The notes beneath the pieces were generated by a model that had not been told where the DNA came from, made no database searches, and saw nothing but the letters and a program-made list of their open reading frames with translations. A stretch of DNA of 5,341 bases. Origin: Burkholderiaceae bacterium (lineage in GTDB: Bacteria; Pseudomonadota; Gammaproteobacteria; Burkholderiales; Burkholderiaceae_C). This document shows positions 1 through 5,341 of this stretch, piece after piece; the first letter of the stretch is position 1; each line of letters opens with the position of its first letter. The position numbers were made by a program, and so were the translations under genes. The stretch spans positions 1 through 5,341 of the forward strand of contig JAFMJA010000192.1 in NCBI GenBank assembly GCA_017853735.1. Direction: 5' to 3'.

Positions 1-1
1 A

Positions 2-151
2 TTTCTGACCCATCCCGCGTTTGCCAGCGACTACCCCTCCAAACCCATCCGGATCCTTCCCACCGATTTTGTTGCCAAGGCCACACCTGAGCGATCCACC
101 TTGCTCTTGGGATCAATTGGTCCGTGGTGGCAATGCAGCCCGGTTGCTTGA
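2..151 (+). pseudogene. Remnant of a Bug/TctC-family periplasmic solute-binding protein gene (5' portion, internally deleted, truncated)
   Basis: Frame 2 reads without a stop from the window edge to TGA at 149-151. It contains two blocks that look like the N-terminal part of Bug (TctC-like) extracytoplasmic binding proteins. Block 1 (2-58) reads as a signal-peptide end, PAFA, followed by SDYPSKPIRI. In this family an AxA cleavage site is typically followed by YPSKPIRxVVPF. Block 2 (62-124) reads TDFVAKATPE then TLLLGSIGP, like the family segment GxDxVAKAxPDGYTLLLGS. Roughly 40-45 residues that normally separate the blocks are missing at about 56-62, yet the frame is kept. The usual DGY before TLL is ERS here. 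The rest of the roughly 320-residue protein is absent, because greB begins within 65 bp. The true start lies left of the window. I infer a dead gene fragment. Recognition is from memory of the family pattern, not from a search. Confidence 0.62.
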
Positions 152-188
152 CGCCATTGCATGATCAAAGCTGTTGACTGAAACAATT

Positions 189-743
189 GTGAACAAGGCC
201 TTTACCCGCGAGCCTGACGCCAGCGAGGAGGACGATCCGCAATTGCCCGCTCTGCCAGCGGGAGGCAAGAACTACATCACCCCCAGCGGTTATGCCCGGC
301 TGCGCGCCGAGTTGATGGATCTGATTGACAAGGAACGGCCCAAAGTCGTGGACGTGGTGCACTGGGCAGCCAGCAACGGAGATCGATCAGAGAACGGGGA
401 CTACCTCTACGGCAAGAAGCGCCTGCGGGAAATCGATCGGCGCATCCGGTTTCTGACCAAGCGGCTGGAAATTGCCGAAGTGGTCGATCCCAGCGTCCAC
501 CACGGCAGTGACCAGATCTATTTTGGCGCCAAGGTTTCTTATGTCGATGAGCAAGGGCTTGAACGGACGGTGACCATCCTGGGCATTGATGAAGCCGACA
601 GCGCTCAGGGGCAAGTCAGCTGGATATCGCCGATTGCACGCACCCTGCTCAAGGCCCGCGAAGGTGATGTGCTTCGCTTGATTACCCCTGCGGGCGCCGA
701 GGAGATCGAGGTACTCCAGGTGAGCTACCCGACACCGGCCTGA
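189..743 (+). CDS. greB: Transcription elongation factor GreB
   Basis: GreB binds in the RNA polymerase secondary channel and stimulates cleavage of backtracked RNA, rescuing stalled complexes. The N-terminal coiled-coil spans about residues 30-105. Its tip carries the acidic pair D65 and E68 in NGDRSENGDY, which positions the catalytic Mg2+ in Gre factors. The helical return GKKRLREIDRRIRFLTKRLE is typical of GreB. The FKBP-like C-terminal domain (about 108-182) includes DEAD at 134-137 and SWISPIARTLL at 144-154. The 184 residues exceed the roughly 158 of E. coli GreB, mainly through an acidic N-terminal extension (EEDD at 13-16). I chose GTG at 189 because relatives typically begin MNKAFTRE. 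TTG at 174 would add five residues, and an in-frame TGA at 162-164 bars anything longer than CTG 171. Neither start has a clear Shine-Dalgarno. The gene stands alone, converges on spoT, and has a Bug-gene remnant directly upstream. Confidence 0.95.
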   Translation: MNKAFTREPDASEEDDPQLPALPAGGKNYITPSGYARLRAELMDLIDKERPKVVDVVHWAASNGDRSENGDYLYGKKRLREIDRRIRFLTKRLEIAEVVDPSVHHGSDQIYFGAKVSYVDEQGLERTVTILGIDEADSAQGQVSWISPIARTLLKAREGDVLRLITPAGAEEIEVLQVSYPTPA

Positions 744-766
744 CACCAGCCGTTTAAGCAGCCGCC

Positions 767-3049
767 TCAGGCGTGACTGACAGATCGCTCGGCACGCAGC
801 ACTGAGGGCGTGCGCCGCAGGGTGCGCAAGGCAGCCTCCAGGTGATGGCGATCCCGGACCGCCACGATAAATCGCAGCTCAGTGGTCGCCTGAGCGGCCT
901 CCTGACCCATGTCGATGTGCACAATGTCCACCTCGGCCTGGGCCAGCCCCGCAGCAACCCGGGCCAGAACACCCTTGCCGTTGGCCACGGTGACACTGAT
1001 CGCCGTCTCAAACGCGCGGACCGGCTCATCAGACCATTCCACCGGAATGAAGCGGTCAGCATCCTTGTTGAACAGCCGCTGGGCAATGCCGCAATCCTGC
1101 ACATGCACCAGCAAGCCCTCGCCACGCCCGAGATAGCCCAGGATGGCATCGCCCGGTATCGGTCGGCAGCAGTGGGCCAACTGGACTGAAACATTCTCGC
1201 TGCCATCAATCAGGACCCCGGTATGACCGGTGCCCTCTTGCGGGGCAAACCGCTCACGGGTCAGCAGCAGTGTGTCGCGTCGCGCACCAAGCTCGGCCAT
1301 CTGCGCAACCAGCAGCTTGGCAACAATGGTCGCAATTCGCTTGCCCAGCCCTAAGTCCACCATCAGCTCATCGCGATTCTTGTTGCCGGTAATCCGCAAT
1401 ACCTTGTCCCAGATAAGCAGCTGCTCATCTTCACTGCCCGGCAATTTGTCGATGCCCTCGGCTCGCAAGGCCTGCGCCAGCAGTTTTTCTCCAAGCTGCT
1501 GTGACTGCGAGGCCTCCAGCGTCTTGAGGTGGTGACGAATCTTTGATCGGGCACGCCCGGTGCGCACAAAGGTCAGCCAGGCCGGATTGGGGGTGGCGTC
1601 AGGAGAGGTAGCCACTTCGACCATATCTCCGTTGTGCAACTCAGTACGCATTGGAACGGCCTCGTTGTTGACCTTGGCGGAAACGGCATGGTCTCCCACA
1701 TCGCTATGGATGGCATAGGCAAAGTCCACCACCGTGGCGCCGCGCGGCAAAGCCATGATCTTGCTCTTGGGGGTGAAGACATAGACCGCATCGGGAAACA
1801 GGTCCACCTTGACATGGTCCCAGAACTCGGCCGCATCACGGGTTTCATTCTGGATATCAAGCAGCGACTGCAGCCATTGGGTGCCAAGTCGCTCGGAGTT
1901 ATCGCCCCCGGGCTCCTTGGCCTTGTACATCCAGTGCGCAGCCACACCCGACTCAGCCACCACATGCATGGCCTCGGTTCGAATCTGAAATTCGATATGG
2001 ATCCCCGCCGGTCCAACCACCGTGGTGTGAAGCGACTGGTAACCGTTGAGCTTGGGGATGGCAATATGGTCTTTGAATTTGCCGGGCACCGGCTTGTAGA
2101 GCTGATGCAGAATGCCCAAGGCGGTGTAGCAGTCCACCACTCCAGGCATCTGGACGCGAAAACCATAAATATCGTTGATCTGGGCAAAGCTCAGGTGTTT
2201 CTCGTCCATCTTGCGGTAGATCGAGTACAGGGTCTTTTCGCGCCCACTGATGGGCACCGACAGGTCGGCATCGTAGAAAGCCTTGCGTACTTCGCGCTGC
2301 ACTTTCCAAACCAGGTCCCGCCTTCGACCACTGGCACGCGAAACCGCCTTGGACAGGACCTGATAGCGCCAGGGTCGCAGATGACGGAAGGCCTGGTCCT
2401 GCATCTCCCGGTAGGCCTGATTCAAACCAAGCCGGTAGGCGATAGGCGCATAGATTTCCAGCGTCTCAGCAGCGATGCGCAATTGCCGCTCGCGGGACAG
2501 TTCGCCTAATGTTCGCATGTTGTGGGCGCGATCAGCCAGCTTGATCAGGATGACCCGCACATCGCGCGCCATGGCCAACAGCATCTTGCGAAACGACTCG
2601 GCCTGTCCTTCCTCGCGCGTGTTGAAATGCAGCTTGTCGAGCTTGGTCAGCCCATCCACCAACTCGGCCACCGGAGCGCCGAAACGCTCGATCAGATCAG
2701 CCTTGTTGATACCGCAATCTTCCATGGTGTCATGCATCAAGGCCGCCATCAAGGCCTGAGCGTCGAGGTGCCACTCCGCACATTGCGCGGCGACGGCGAT
2801 CGGATGCGTGATATAGGGCTCACCGCTGCTACGGATTTGTCCCAGATGGGCTTCATCGGCCAGACGGTAGGCCTGACGGACCTGCTCCAGGTCGGATTCC
2901 GAGAGGTAACCCAGCTTGTCAGTCAGCGCAGCAAAGCTTGCGGCGGCTGCATTGGCAGCTGCCAGCTTGGACTCTTGCGAGAAAGCGGAAGCATTGAAAA
3001 CTTCCGCCTTGGGCGCTGCAGAGGAGGCTGGTTTGGTGACATAACCCAT
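767..3049 (-). CDS. spoT: Bifunctional (p)ppGpp synthetase/hydrolase SpoT (long RelA/SpoT homologue)
   Basis: This protein makes (p)ppGpp from ATP and GDP/GTP and hydrolyses it, setting the stringent response in the cytoplasm. It has 760 residues with the full long-RSH layout. The HD hydrolase domain (about 60-200) has H82, H106-D107, E110-D111 and LADRAHNM at 171-178, so it appears active. The synthetase domain (about 245-375) has D293 in NDIYGFRV, GYQSLHT at 336-342 and E353 in EFQIRT, so it also appears intact. A KFKD at 324-327 occupies the RXKD/EXDD position. Its positive charge places the protein with bifunctional Rel/SpoT enzymes rather than synthetase-only RelA. TGS follows at about 415-479, then a helical region, a zinc-finger-like HCCRP at 626-630, and a C-terminal ACT domain at about 680-760. 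The ATG is the most upstream start possible, since in-frame TGA lies two codons before it. GAGG sits only one base from the ATG. A terminator separates it from rpoZ. Confidence 0.97.
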   Translation of the reverse strand: MGYVTKPASSAAPKAEVFNASAFSQESKLAAANAAAASFAALTDKLGYLSESDLEQVRQAYRLADEAHLGQIRSSGEPYITHPIAVAAQCAEWHLDAQALMAALMHDTMEDCGINKADLIERFGAPVAELVDGLTKLDKLHFNTREEGQAESFRKMLLAMARDVRVILIKLADRAHNMRTLGELSRERQLRIAAETLEIYAPIAYRLGLNQAYREMQDQAFRHLRPWRYQVLSKAVSRASGRRRDLVWKVQREVRKAFYDADLSVPISGREKTLYSIYRKMDEKHLSFAQINDIYGFRVQMPGVVDCYTALGILHQLYKPVPGKFKDHIAIPKLNGYQSLHTTVVGPAGIHIEFQIRTEAMHVVAESGVAAHWMYKAKEPGGDNSERLGTQWLQSLLDIQNETRDAAEFWDHVKVDLFPDAVYVFTPKSKIMALPRGATVVDFAYAIHSDVGDHAVSAKVNNEAVPMRTELHNGDMVEVATSPDATPNPAWLTFVRTGRARSKIRHHLKTLEASQSQQLGEKLLAQALRAEGIDKLPGSEDEQLLIWDKVLRITGNKNRDELMVDLGLGKRIATIVAKLLVAQMAELGARRDTLLLTRERFAPQEGTGHTGVLIDGSENVSVQLAHCCRPIPGDAILGYLGRGEGLLVHVQDCGIAQRLFNKDADRFIPVEWSDEPVRAFETAISVTVANGKGVLARVAAGLAQAEVDIVHIDMGQEAAQATTELRFIVAVRDRHHLEAALRTLRRTPSVLRAERSVSHA

Positions 3050-3064
3050 GCCTCAAATATAACG
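3050..3064 (-). promoter_or_regulatory. Candidate -10 box of spoT, placed for a leaderless or near-leaderless mRNA
   Basis: Reading the minus strand, TATATT (5 of 6 to TATAAT) is followed by TGAGGC and then the spoT ATG. Six bases between a -10 box and the start point would put +1 on the A of the ATG. No acceptable -35 hexamer is found 16-18 bp upstream (GCCGAA or neighbours), so the box may be chance. The observation matters because the terminator just upstream implies that spoT needs its own start of transcription. Confidence 0.25.
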
Positions 3065-3092
3065 CCCCTGCTTACCATTTCGGCCAGACAAC

Positions 3093-3117
3093 AAAAAAGC
3101 ACCGCAAGCGGTGCTTT
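3093..3117 (-). terminator. Rho-independent terminator after rpoZ
   Basis: On the minus strand AAAGCACCG and CGGTGCTTT form a perfect 9-bp stem (3109-3117 with 3096-3104) around a CUUG tetraloop closed by G-C, a known stable loop. The GC-rich core runs straight into six T's (3098-3093). It starts about 22 bases after the rpoZ stop codon and 43 bases before the spoT ATG. On the + strand the same stem is followed only by TTTCTC, so it should act mainly on leftward transcription, ending yicC-gmk-rpoZ mRNA or attenuating read-through into spoT. Confidence 0.88.
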
Positions 3118-3139
3118 CTCAGGCGTGGGCCAGTCGGAC

Positions 3140-3343
3140 TTAAGTCGGAACTTTTTTGAGCATCTCAATGCCCACCTTGCCTGCAGCGATTTCGCGCAAG
3201 GCGGTCACGCTGGGTTTGTTCTTGCTGTCAACCTTCGGGGTATGGCCCTGGCTGAGCATGCGGGCACGGTAGGTGGCAGCCAGAACAAGCTGGAATCGAT
3301 TTGGGATCTGCTCCAGGCAGTCTTCAACAGTAATGCGGGCCAT
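3140..3343 (-). CDS. rpoZ: DNA-directed RNA polymerase omega subunit
   Basis: Omega helps the beta' subunit fold and stay in the RNA polymerase core. The 67-residue protein is full length for betaproteobacteria. It begins [13 protein letters not shown] and contains [16 protein letters not shown] (15-30), the conserved omega core that contacts beta'. It then has [15 protein letters not shown], matching the family's TALREI segment. The N-terminal MAR motif (residues 1-3) is the omega contribution to ppGpp site 1 in E. coli polymerase and is kept here, so site 1 is probably functional (inference). A GGAG lies seven bases before the ATG, a good ribosome binding site placed in the 16-bp gap after the gmk stop. 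The short gap suggests co-transcription with gmk. An intrinsic terminator follows the gene. A perfect 10-bp palindrome (GACTTAAGTC, 3137-3146) covers its stop codon. Confidence 0.97.
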   Translation of the reverse strand: MARITVEDCLEQIPNRFQLVLAATYRARMLSQGHTPKVDSKNKPSVTALREIAAGKVGIEMLKKVPT

Positions 3344-3359
3344 GGAAATTCTCCGGGGG

Positions 3360-3980
3360 CTAGGTGATATTCAGGGCTTTGAAAGTCTGCGGCCGCTGAC
3401 GGCGCTGGGAACTCAGCTTGAGGCGCTGTGCCTTGACCAGGGTTTGCAAATCGGTCAGAGCGCGTTCAAACTCATCGTTGATTATAACGTAGTCAAAGCG
3501 TTCGACCTGCGCCATCTCGGTGGCTGCATTCTTGAGCCGTAGCTCGATGACCTCGGATGAATCCTCGCCGCGTTTGATCAGCCGCTCTCGCAACGCCTCC
3601 CAGCTGGGCGGCAAAATGAAGATGGCGACTGCCTGCGCAAATCGCTTTTTGATCTGCAGGGCTCCCTGGAAATCGATTTCAAGAATGATGTCGGCTCCCT
3701 GGGCCATCTTGTCCTCGATCGCCTGACGCGAAGTTCCGTAGCGGTGGCTATGGACATTGGCCCATTCCACAAAGGCGTCGGCCTGCACCATGGCCTCAAA
3801 AGCCTCGGGAGAAACAAAATAGTATTCCCGGCCACTGACTTCCTGACCCCGCGGGGCCCGGGTGGTGTGTGAGACCGAAAGTTCCAGGCTGAGATCGGCC
3901 GCCATCAGGGCTTTGACCAAACTGGACTTGCCAGCGCCGCTGGGGGCCGTGATGACAAACAGGTTGCCAGAGGAGTACAT
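3360..3980 (-). CDS. gmk: Guanylate kinase
   Basis: Gmk phosphorylates GMP to GDP with ATP, an essential cytoplasmic step in GTP supply and recycling. The 206 residues match the usual length. The P-loop is APSGAGKSS at 12-20, with K18 and S19. The GMP-binding region fits the guanylate kinase signature fully: T39-T40-R41, R44, E47, G50, Y53, F55. Also present are S37, YGTS at 81-84, EIDFQGA at 101-107, FILPPS at 121-126, the lid [11 protein letters not shown] at 131-141 and DYVIIND at 163-169. It lies 39 bp after yicC and 16 bp before rpoZ, an order common in proteobacteria, and is likely co-transcribed with both. The mRNA leader has no Shine-Dalgarno before the ATG. It is instead pyrimidine-rich (minus strand about 4017-4000). 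No other start gives a better site. GMP supply links it to SpoT, whose substrates are GDP and GTP. Direct ppGpp inhibition of Gmk is well documented in Firmicutes but not generally in proteobacteria. Confidence 0.97.
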   Translation of the reverse strand: MYSSGNLFVITAPSGAGKSSLVKALMAADLSLELSVSHTTRAPRGQEVSGREYYFVSPEAFEAMVQADAFVEWANVHSHRYGTSRQAIEDKMAQGADIILEIDFQGALQIKKRFAQAVAIFILPPSWEALRERLIKRGEDSSEVIELRLKNAATEMAQVERFDYVIINDEFERALTDLQTLVKAQRLKLSSQRRQRPQTFKALNIT

Positions 3981-4019
3981 GAAGGCTGGAATGACAACGA
4001 AAGTAGGTAGGAAGGATAA

Positions 4020-4931
4020 CTATTCTATGTTCTGCACTTGCTCGCGCATCTGCTCAATCAGCACCTTCATGTCCACCGAAATACGGGTCAGCTCCAGGGT
4101 CGCTGATTTTGAGCCCAGCGTGTTGGCCTCACGGTGCAGTTCCTGAATCAGAAAATCAAGCCGTTTGCCAATTTCGCCGCCCTGTGCAATCAGACGCTCG
4201 AGTTCATCCAGATGAGAAGCCAGCCGGGTGATCTCTTCTGCCACATCGATGCGAATGGCAAAGGCGGTGGCCTCGGCCAGTGCTTTTTCCTGAGCGGCCT
4301 GCGGCAACACCGCGTTATCGGTCAGCGCCATTGCCTCTTGCCAACGCTCCAGAAAACGCAGTCGCTGTTGCTCTACCAGTTGTGGCACCAGAGGGGTCGC
4401 CTGCTGCGCCAGTTTGCGCAACTGTCCAATGCGGTCCCGCAACATCTCGGCCAAGCGTGCGCCCTCACGAGCACGGGCTTCAACCAGCGACTTGGTGACC
4501 CGACGCGCCAGCGGCAGCACCACCTGGCTCCAGTCCTGCCGAGACGACTGCTCACCCGCAGCCATGCGCAACACATCAGCCACACTCAAAGCCCGGGCTT
4601 GGGGCAACCAGGCCATCACCCCATCCTGAACCAGTCCCAGACGTTGCAACATCTGTGGCGAGGGCTCGGGCACTGCGCCAGATCCGGCCTCGATCGCAGC
4701 GCGTAATTCAACCTTGCCTCGACGTAGCTGCCCGGTCAGCAACTCACGCAGGGCCGGCTCAAACGCGCGCAACTCCTCCGGCAGGCGAAAGGTCAGGTCA
4801 AGAAATCGGCTGTTGACCGAGCGAATTTCCAAGCCCAATTGGGCCGGGTTGGCGCTGACTCCTTCGGCGTTTTTGGCTGCCTGCGTCCCTTGCTGGGCGC
4901 TGGCATAACCGGTCATGCTGTAAACGGGCAT
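4020..4931 (-). CDS. yicC: YicC-family endoribonuclease
   Basis: YicC/YloC proteins are a widespread bacterial family described as endoribonucleases; E. coli YicC has been linked to small-RNA turnover together with PNPase. The 303 residues cover the whole family architecture. The N-terminal YicC domain has SMTGYA at 5-10, RSVNSRFLDLTFRLP at 37-51 and RGKVE at 71-75. The middle is helical and rich in Arg, Glu and Leu (about 140-225). The C-terminal DUF1732 domain has DVAEEITRLASHLDEL at 228-243 and GKRLDFLIQELHREAN at 255-270, continuing TLGSKS to 276. Residues about 11-31 (QQGTQAAKNAEGV region) form a spacer longer than in E. coli YicC. ATG at 4931 is preceded by AGGA with four bases between, a fair ribosome binding site; the next Met (residue 6) would cut the conserved start. 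It is first in the leftward yicC-gmk-rpoZ series and divergent from rph, as in E. coli. Confidence 0.93.
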   Translation of the reverse strand: MPVYSMTGYASAQQGTQAAKNAEGVSANPAQLGLEIRSVNSRFLDLTFRLPEELRAFEPALRELLTGQLRRGKVELRAAIEAGSGAVPEPSPQMLQRLGLVQDGVMAWLPQARALSVADVLRMAAGEQSSRQDWSQVVLPLARRVTKSLVEARAREGARLAEMLRDRIGQLRKLAQQATPLVPQLVEQQRLRFLERWQEAMALTDNAVLPQAAQEKALAEATAFAIRIDVAEEITRLASHLDELERLIAQGGEIGKRLDFLIQELHREANTLGSKSATLELTRISVDMKVLIEQMREQVQNIE

Positions 4932-5091
4932 GGCATCCTGCTTCTGTGGCTAAGGCCCAGAGAATAACCGACCTGCACCCCAACCTGGGCATCCTCAAGG
5001 TGTGCGCTGATACCATCGCAGCGATGCCGGCAACTCAGCCGATCGACAGACTTCAAATTTTTCTGAACTCAAAGCGCCAAGCTTTCACATC
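4932..5091. promoter_or_regulatory. Divergent yicC-rph intergenic region
   Basis: These 160 bp separate the two divergent genes and must hold promoters for both. I could not find a textbook sigma-70 promoter. The best + strand candidate is an extended -10, TGATACCAT (5008-5016), lacking a -35 hexamer. It would start rph mRNA near 5023. For yicC, TATTCT on the minus strand (4966-4961) is a weak -10 with no fitting -35. A perfect dyad, a loose palindrome and a short hairpin also lie here and are given separately. Confidence 0.4.
5014..5026. repeat. Perfect inverted repeat (6-bp arms, 1-base centre), possible operator
   Basis: CATCGC and GCGATG flank a central A, giving a fully symmetric 13-base site. 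It sits between the divergent yicC and rph starts and overlaps the end of the extended -10 candidate TGATACCAT and its predicted start point, a position where a bound protein would block transcription. It is bracketed by GCTGA (5006-5010) and TCAGC (5035-5039), a second matching pair with a slightly shifted centre. No known regulator site is recognised, and a chance origin is possible. Confidence 0.3.
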
Positions 5092-5341
5092 ATGACCTCA
5101 TACCAACGCAATAACCAGCGAGGAAGCGCACAACTGCGCCCGGTTCGCATCACCCGCAACTACACCATCCATGCCGAGGGTTCGGTGCTGATCGAATTTG
5201 GCAACACCAAGGTGCTGTGCACGGCTTCGGTGGAAGAGCGAGTACCCCCACACAAGCGGGGTAGCGGCGAGGGCTGGGTAACCGCCGAATACGGCATGTT
5301 GCCCCGTGCCACCCACACCCGCAGCGACCGCGAGGCTGCTC
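5092..5341 (+). CDS. rph: Ribonuclease PH, N-terminal part (cut by the window edge)
   Basis: RNase PH is a phosphate-dependent 3'-5' exoribonuclease that trims tRNA precursors and takes part in rRNA turnover, working as a hexamer. The 83 residues visible out of an expected 240 or so match the family closely. QLRPVRI at 14-20 leads into the first strand, [20 protein letters not shown] at 27-46 forms the core of the RNase PH fold, and [17 protein letters not shown] at 61-77 is the most conserved early block, followed by SDREAA. The ATG at 5092 gives the usual short polar N-terminus. No clear Shine-Dalgarno precedes it. Instead a 5-bp hairpin (AAAGC at 5071-5075 with GCTTT at 5081-5085) ends six bases before the ATG. 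The catalytic and phosphate-binding residues of the later domain lie outside the window. Divergence from yicC is the same arrangement as in E. coli. Confidence 0.95.
   Translation, partial: MTSYQRNNQRGSAQLRPVRITRNYTIHAEGSVLIEFGNTKVLCTASVEERVPPHKRGSGEGWVTAEYGMLPRATHTRSDREAA

Noticed and set aside
148..177. TTGACG at 148-153 as a greB -35 box
   Set aside because: A good -35 match, but the hexamers 16-18 bp downstream (GCTGTT, CTGTTG, TGTTGA) are poor -10 boxes, so it is not called as a promoter.
183..190. ACAATTGT palindrome overlapping the greB GTG
   Set aside because: Only eight bases, expected by chance, with no partner site nearby.
1573..2187. Open frame of 204 codons on the minus strand in another frame within spoT
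   Set aside because: Same-strand overlap with the synthetase and TGS coding part of spoT. Its composition (rich in Arg, Ser, Pro and Trp) is typical of a shifted GC-rich frame.
1634..2509. Open frame of 291 codons on the + strand inside spoT
   Set aside because: It lies entirely opposite spoT, has no recognisable domain and reads like a complement shadow of a GC-rich gene. spoT on the minus strand has complete, conserved domains.
2522..3367. Open frame of 281 codons on the + strand across the spoT start, the terminator and rpoZ
   Set aside because: It overlaps two well-supported genes and an intrinsic terminator, and its product shows no family features.
4134..4706. Open frame of 190 codons on the + strand inside yicC
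   Set aside because: A shadow of yicC, rich in Gln, Leu and His with no recognisable motif, and without its own promoter or ribosome binding site.
5043..5071. TCGACA at 5043-5048 as an rph -35 box
   Set aside because: Five of six bases match, but no usable -10 lies at 16-18 bp (AACTCA and neighbours).
1..5341. Search for CRISPR arrays, tRNA or rRNA genes, insertion sequences and att sites
   Set aside because: No spaced repeats, cloverleaf-like segments, transposase coding or terminal inverted repeats were seen; nearly all bases are in recognised housekeeping genes.

Overview
The window is a housekeeping segment from a betaproteobacterial chromosome, most likely order Burkholderiales. This rests on the protein types (a 67-residue omega subunit, a GreB with an acidic N-terminal extension, a YicC beginning MPVYSMTGYAS), the GC-rich codon use, and a decayed fragment of a Bug/TctC-type periplasmic binding protein, a family greatly expanded in Burkholderiales. 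The genus cannot be told from the sequence.

Layout, left to right. Bases 1-173 hold a remnant of a Bug-family solute-binding protein gene on the + strand, with an apparent internal deletion and then a frame break. greB follows on the + strand and converges on spoT with only 23 bp between the stop codons. The minus strand carries a gene series that reads right to left: yicC, gmk, rpoZ, spoT. The first three are closely spaced (39 bp, then 16 bp) and look like one operon. A strong minus-strand intrinsic terminator separates rpoZ from spoT. A 160-bp divergent intergenic region then leads to rph (RNase PH) on the + strand, which runs off the right edge.

Functionally the genes cluster around GTP/ppGpp and RNA metabolism. 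Gmk makes GDP on the way to GTP. SpoT makes and degrades (p)ppGpp. Omega carries the N-terminal MAR motif that forms part of ppGpp site 1 on RNA polymerase. GreB enters the RNA polymerase secondary channel, next to ppGpp site 2. YicC and RNase PH are ribonucleases.

I see no new defence, mobile or biosynthetic system here. The points most worth a second look are the Bug-gene remnant abutting greB, the terminator that cuts spoT off from rpoZ, a TATATT box placed so that spoT mRNA could be leaderless, the SD-less pyrimidine-rich leader of gmk, and a perfect dyad in the yicC-rph divergent region.
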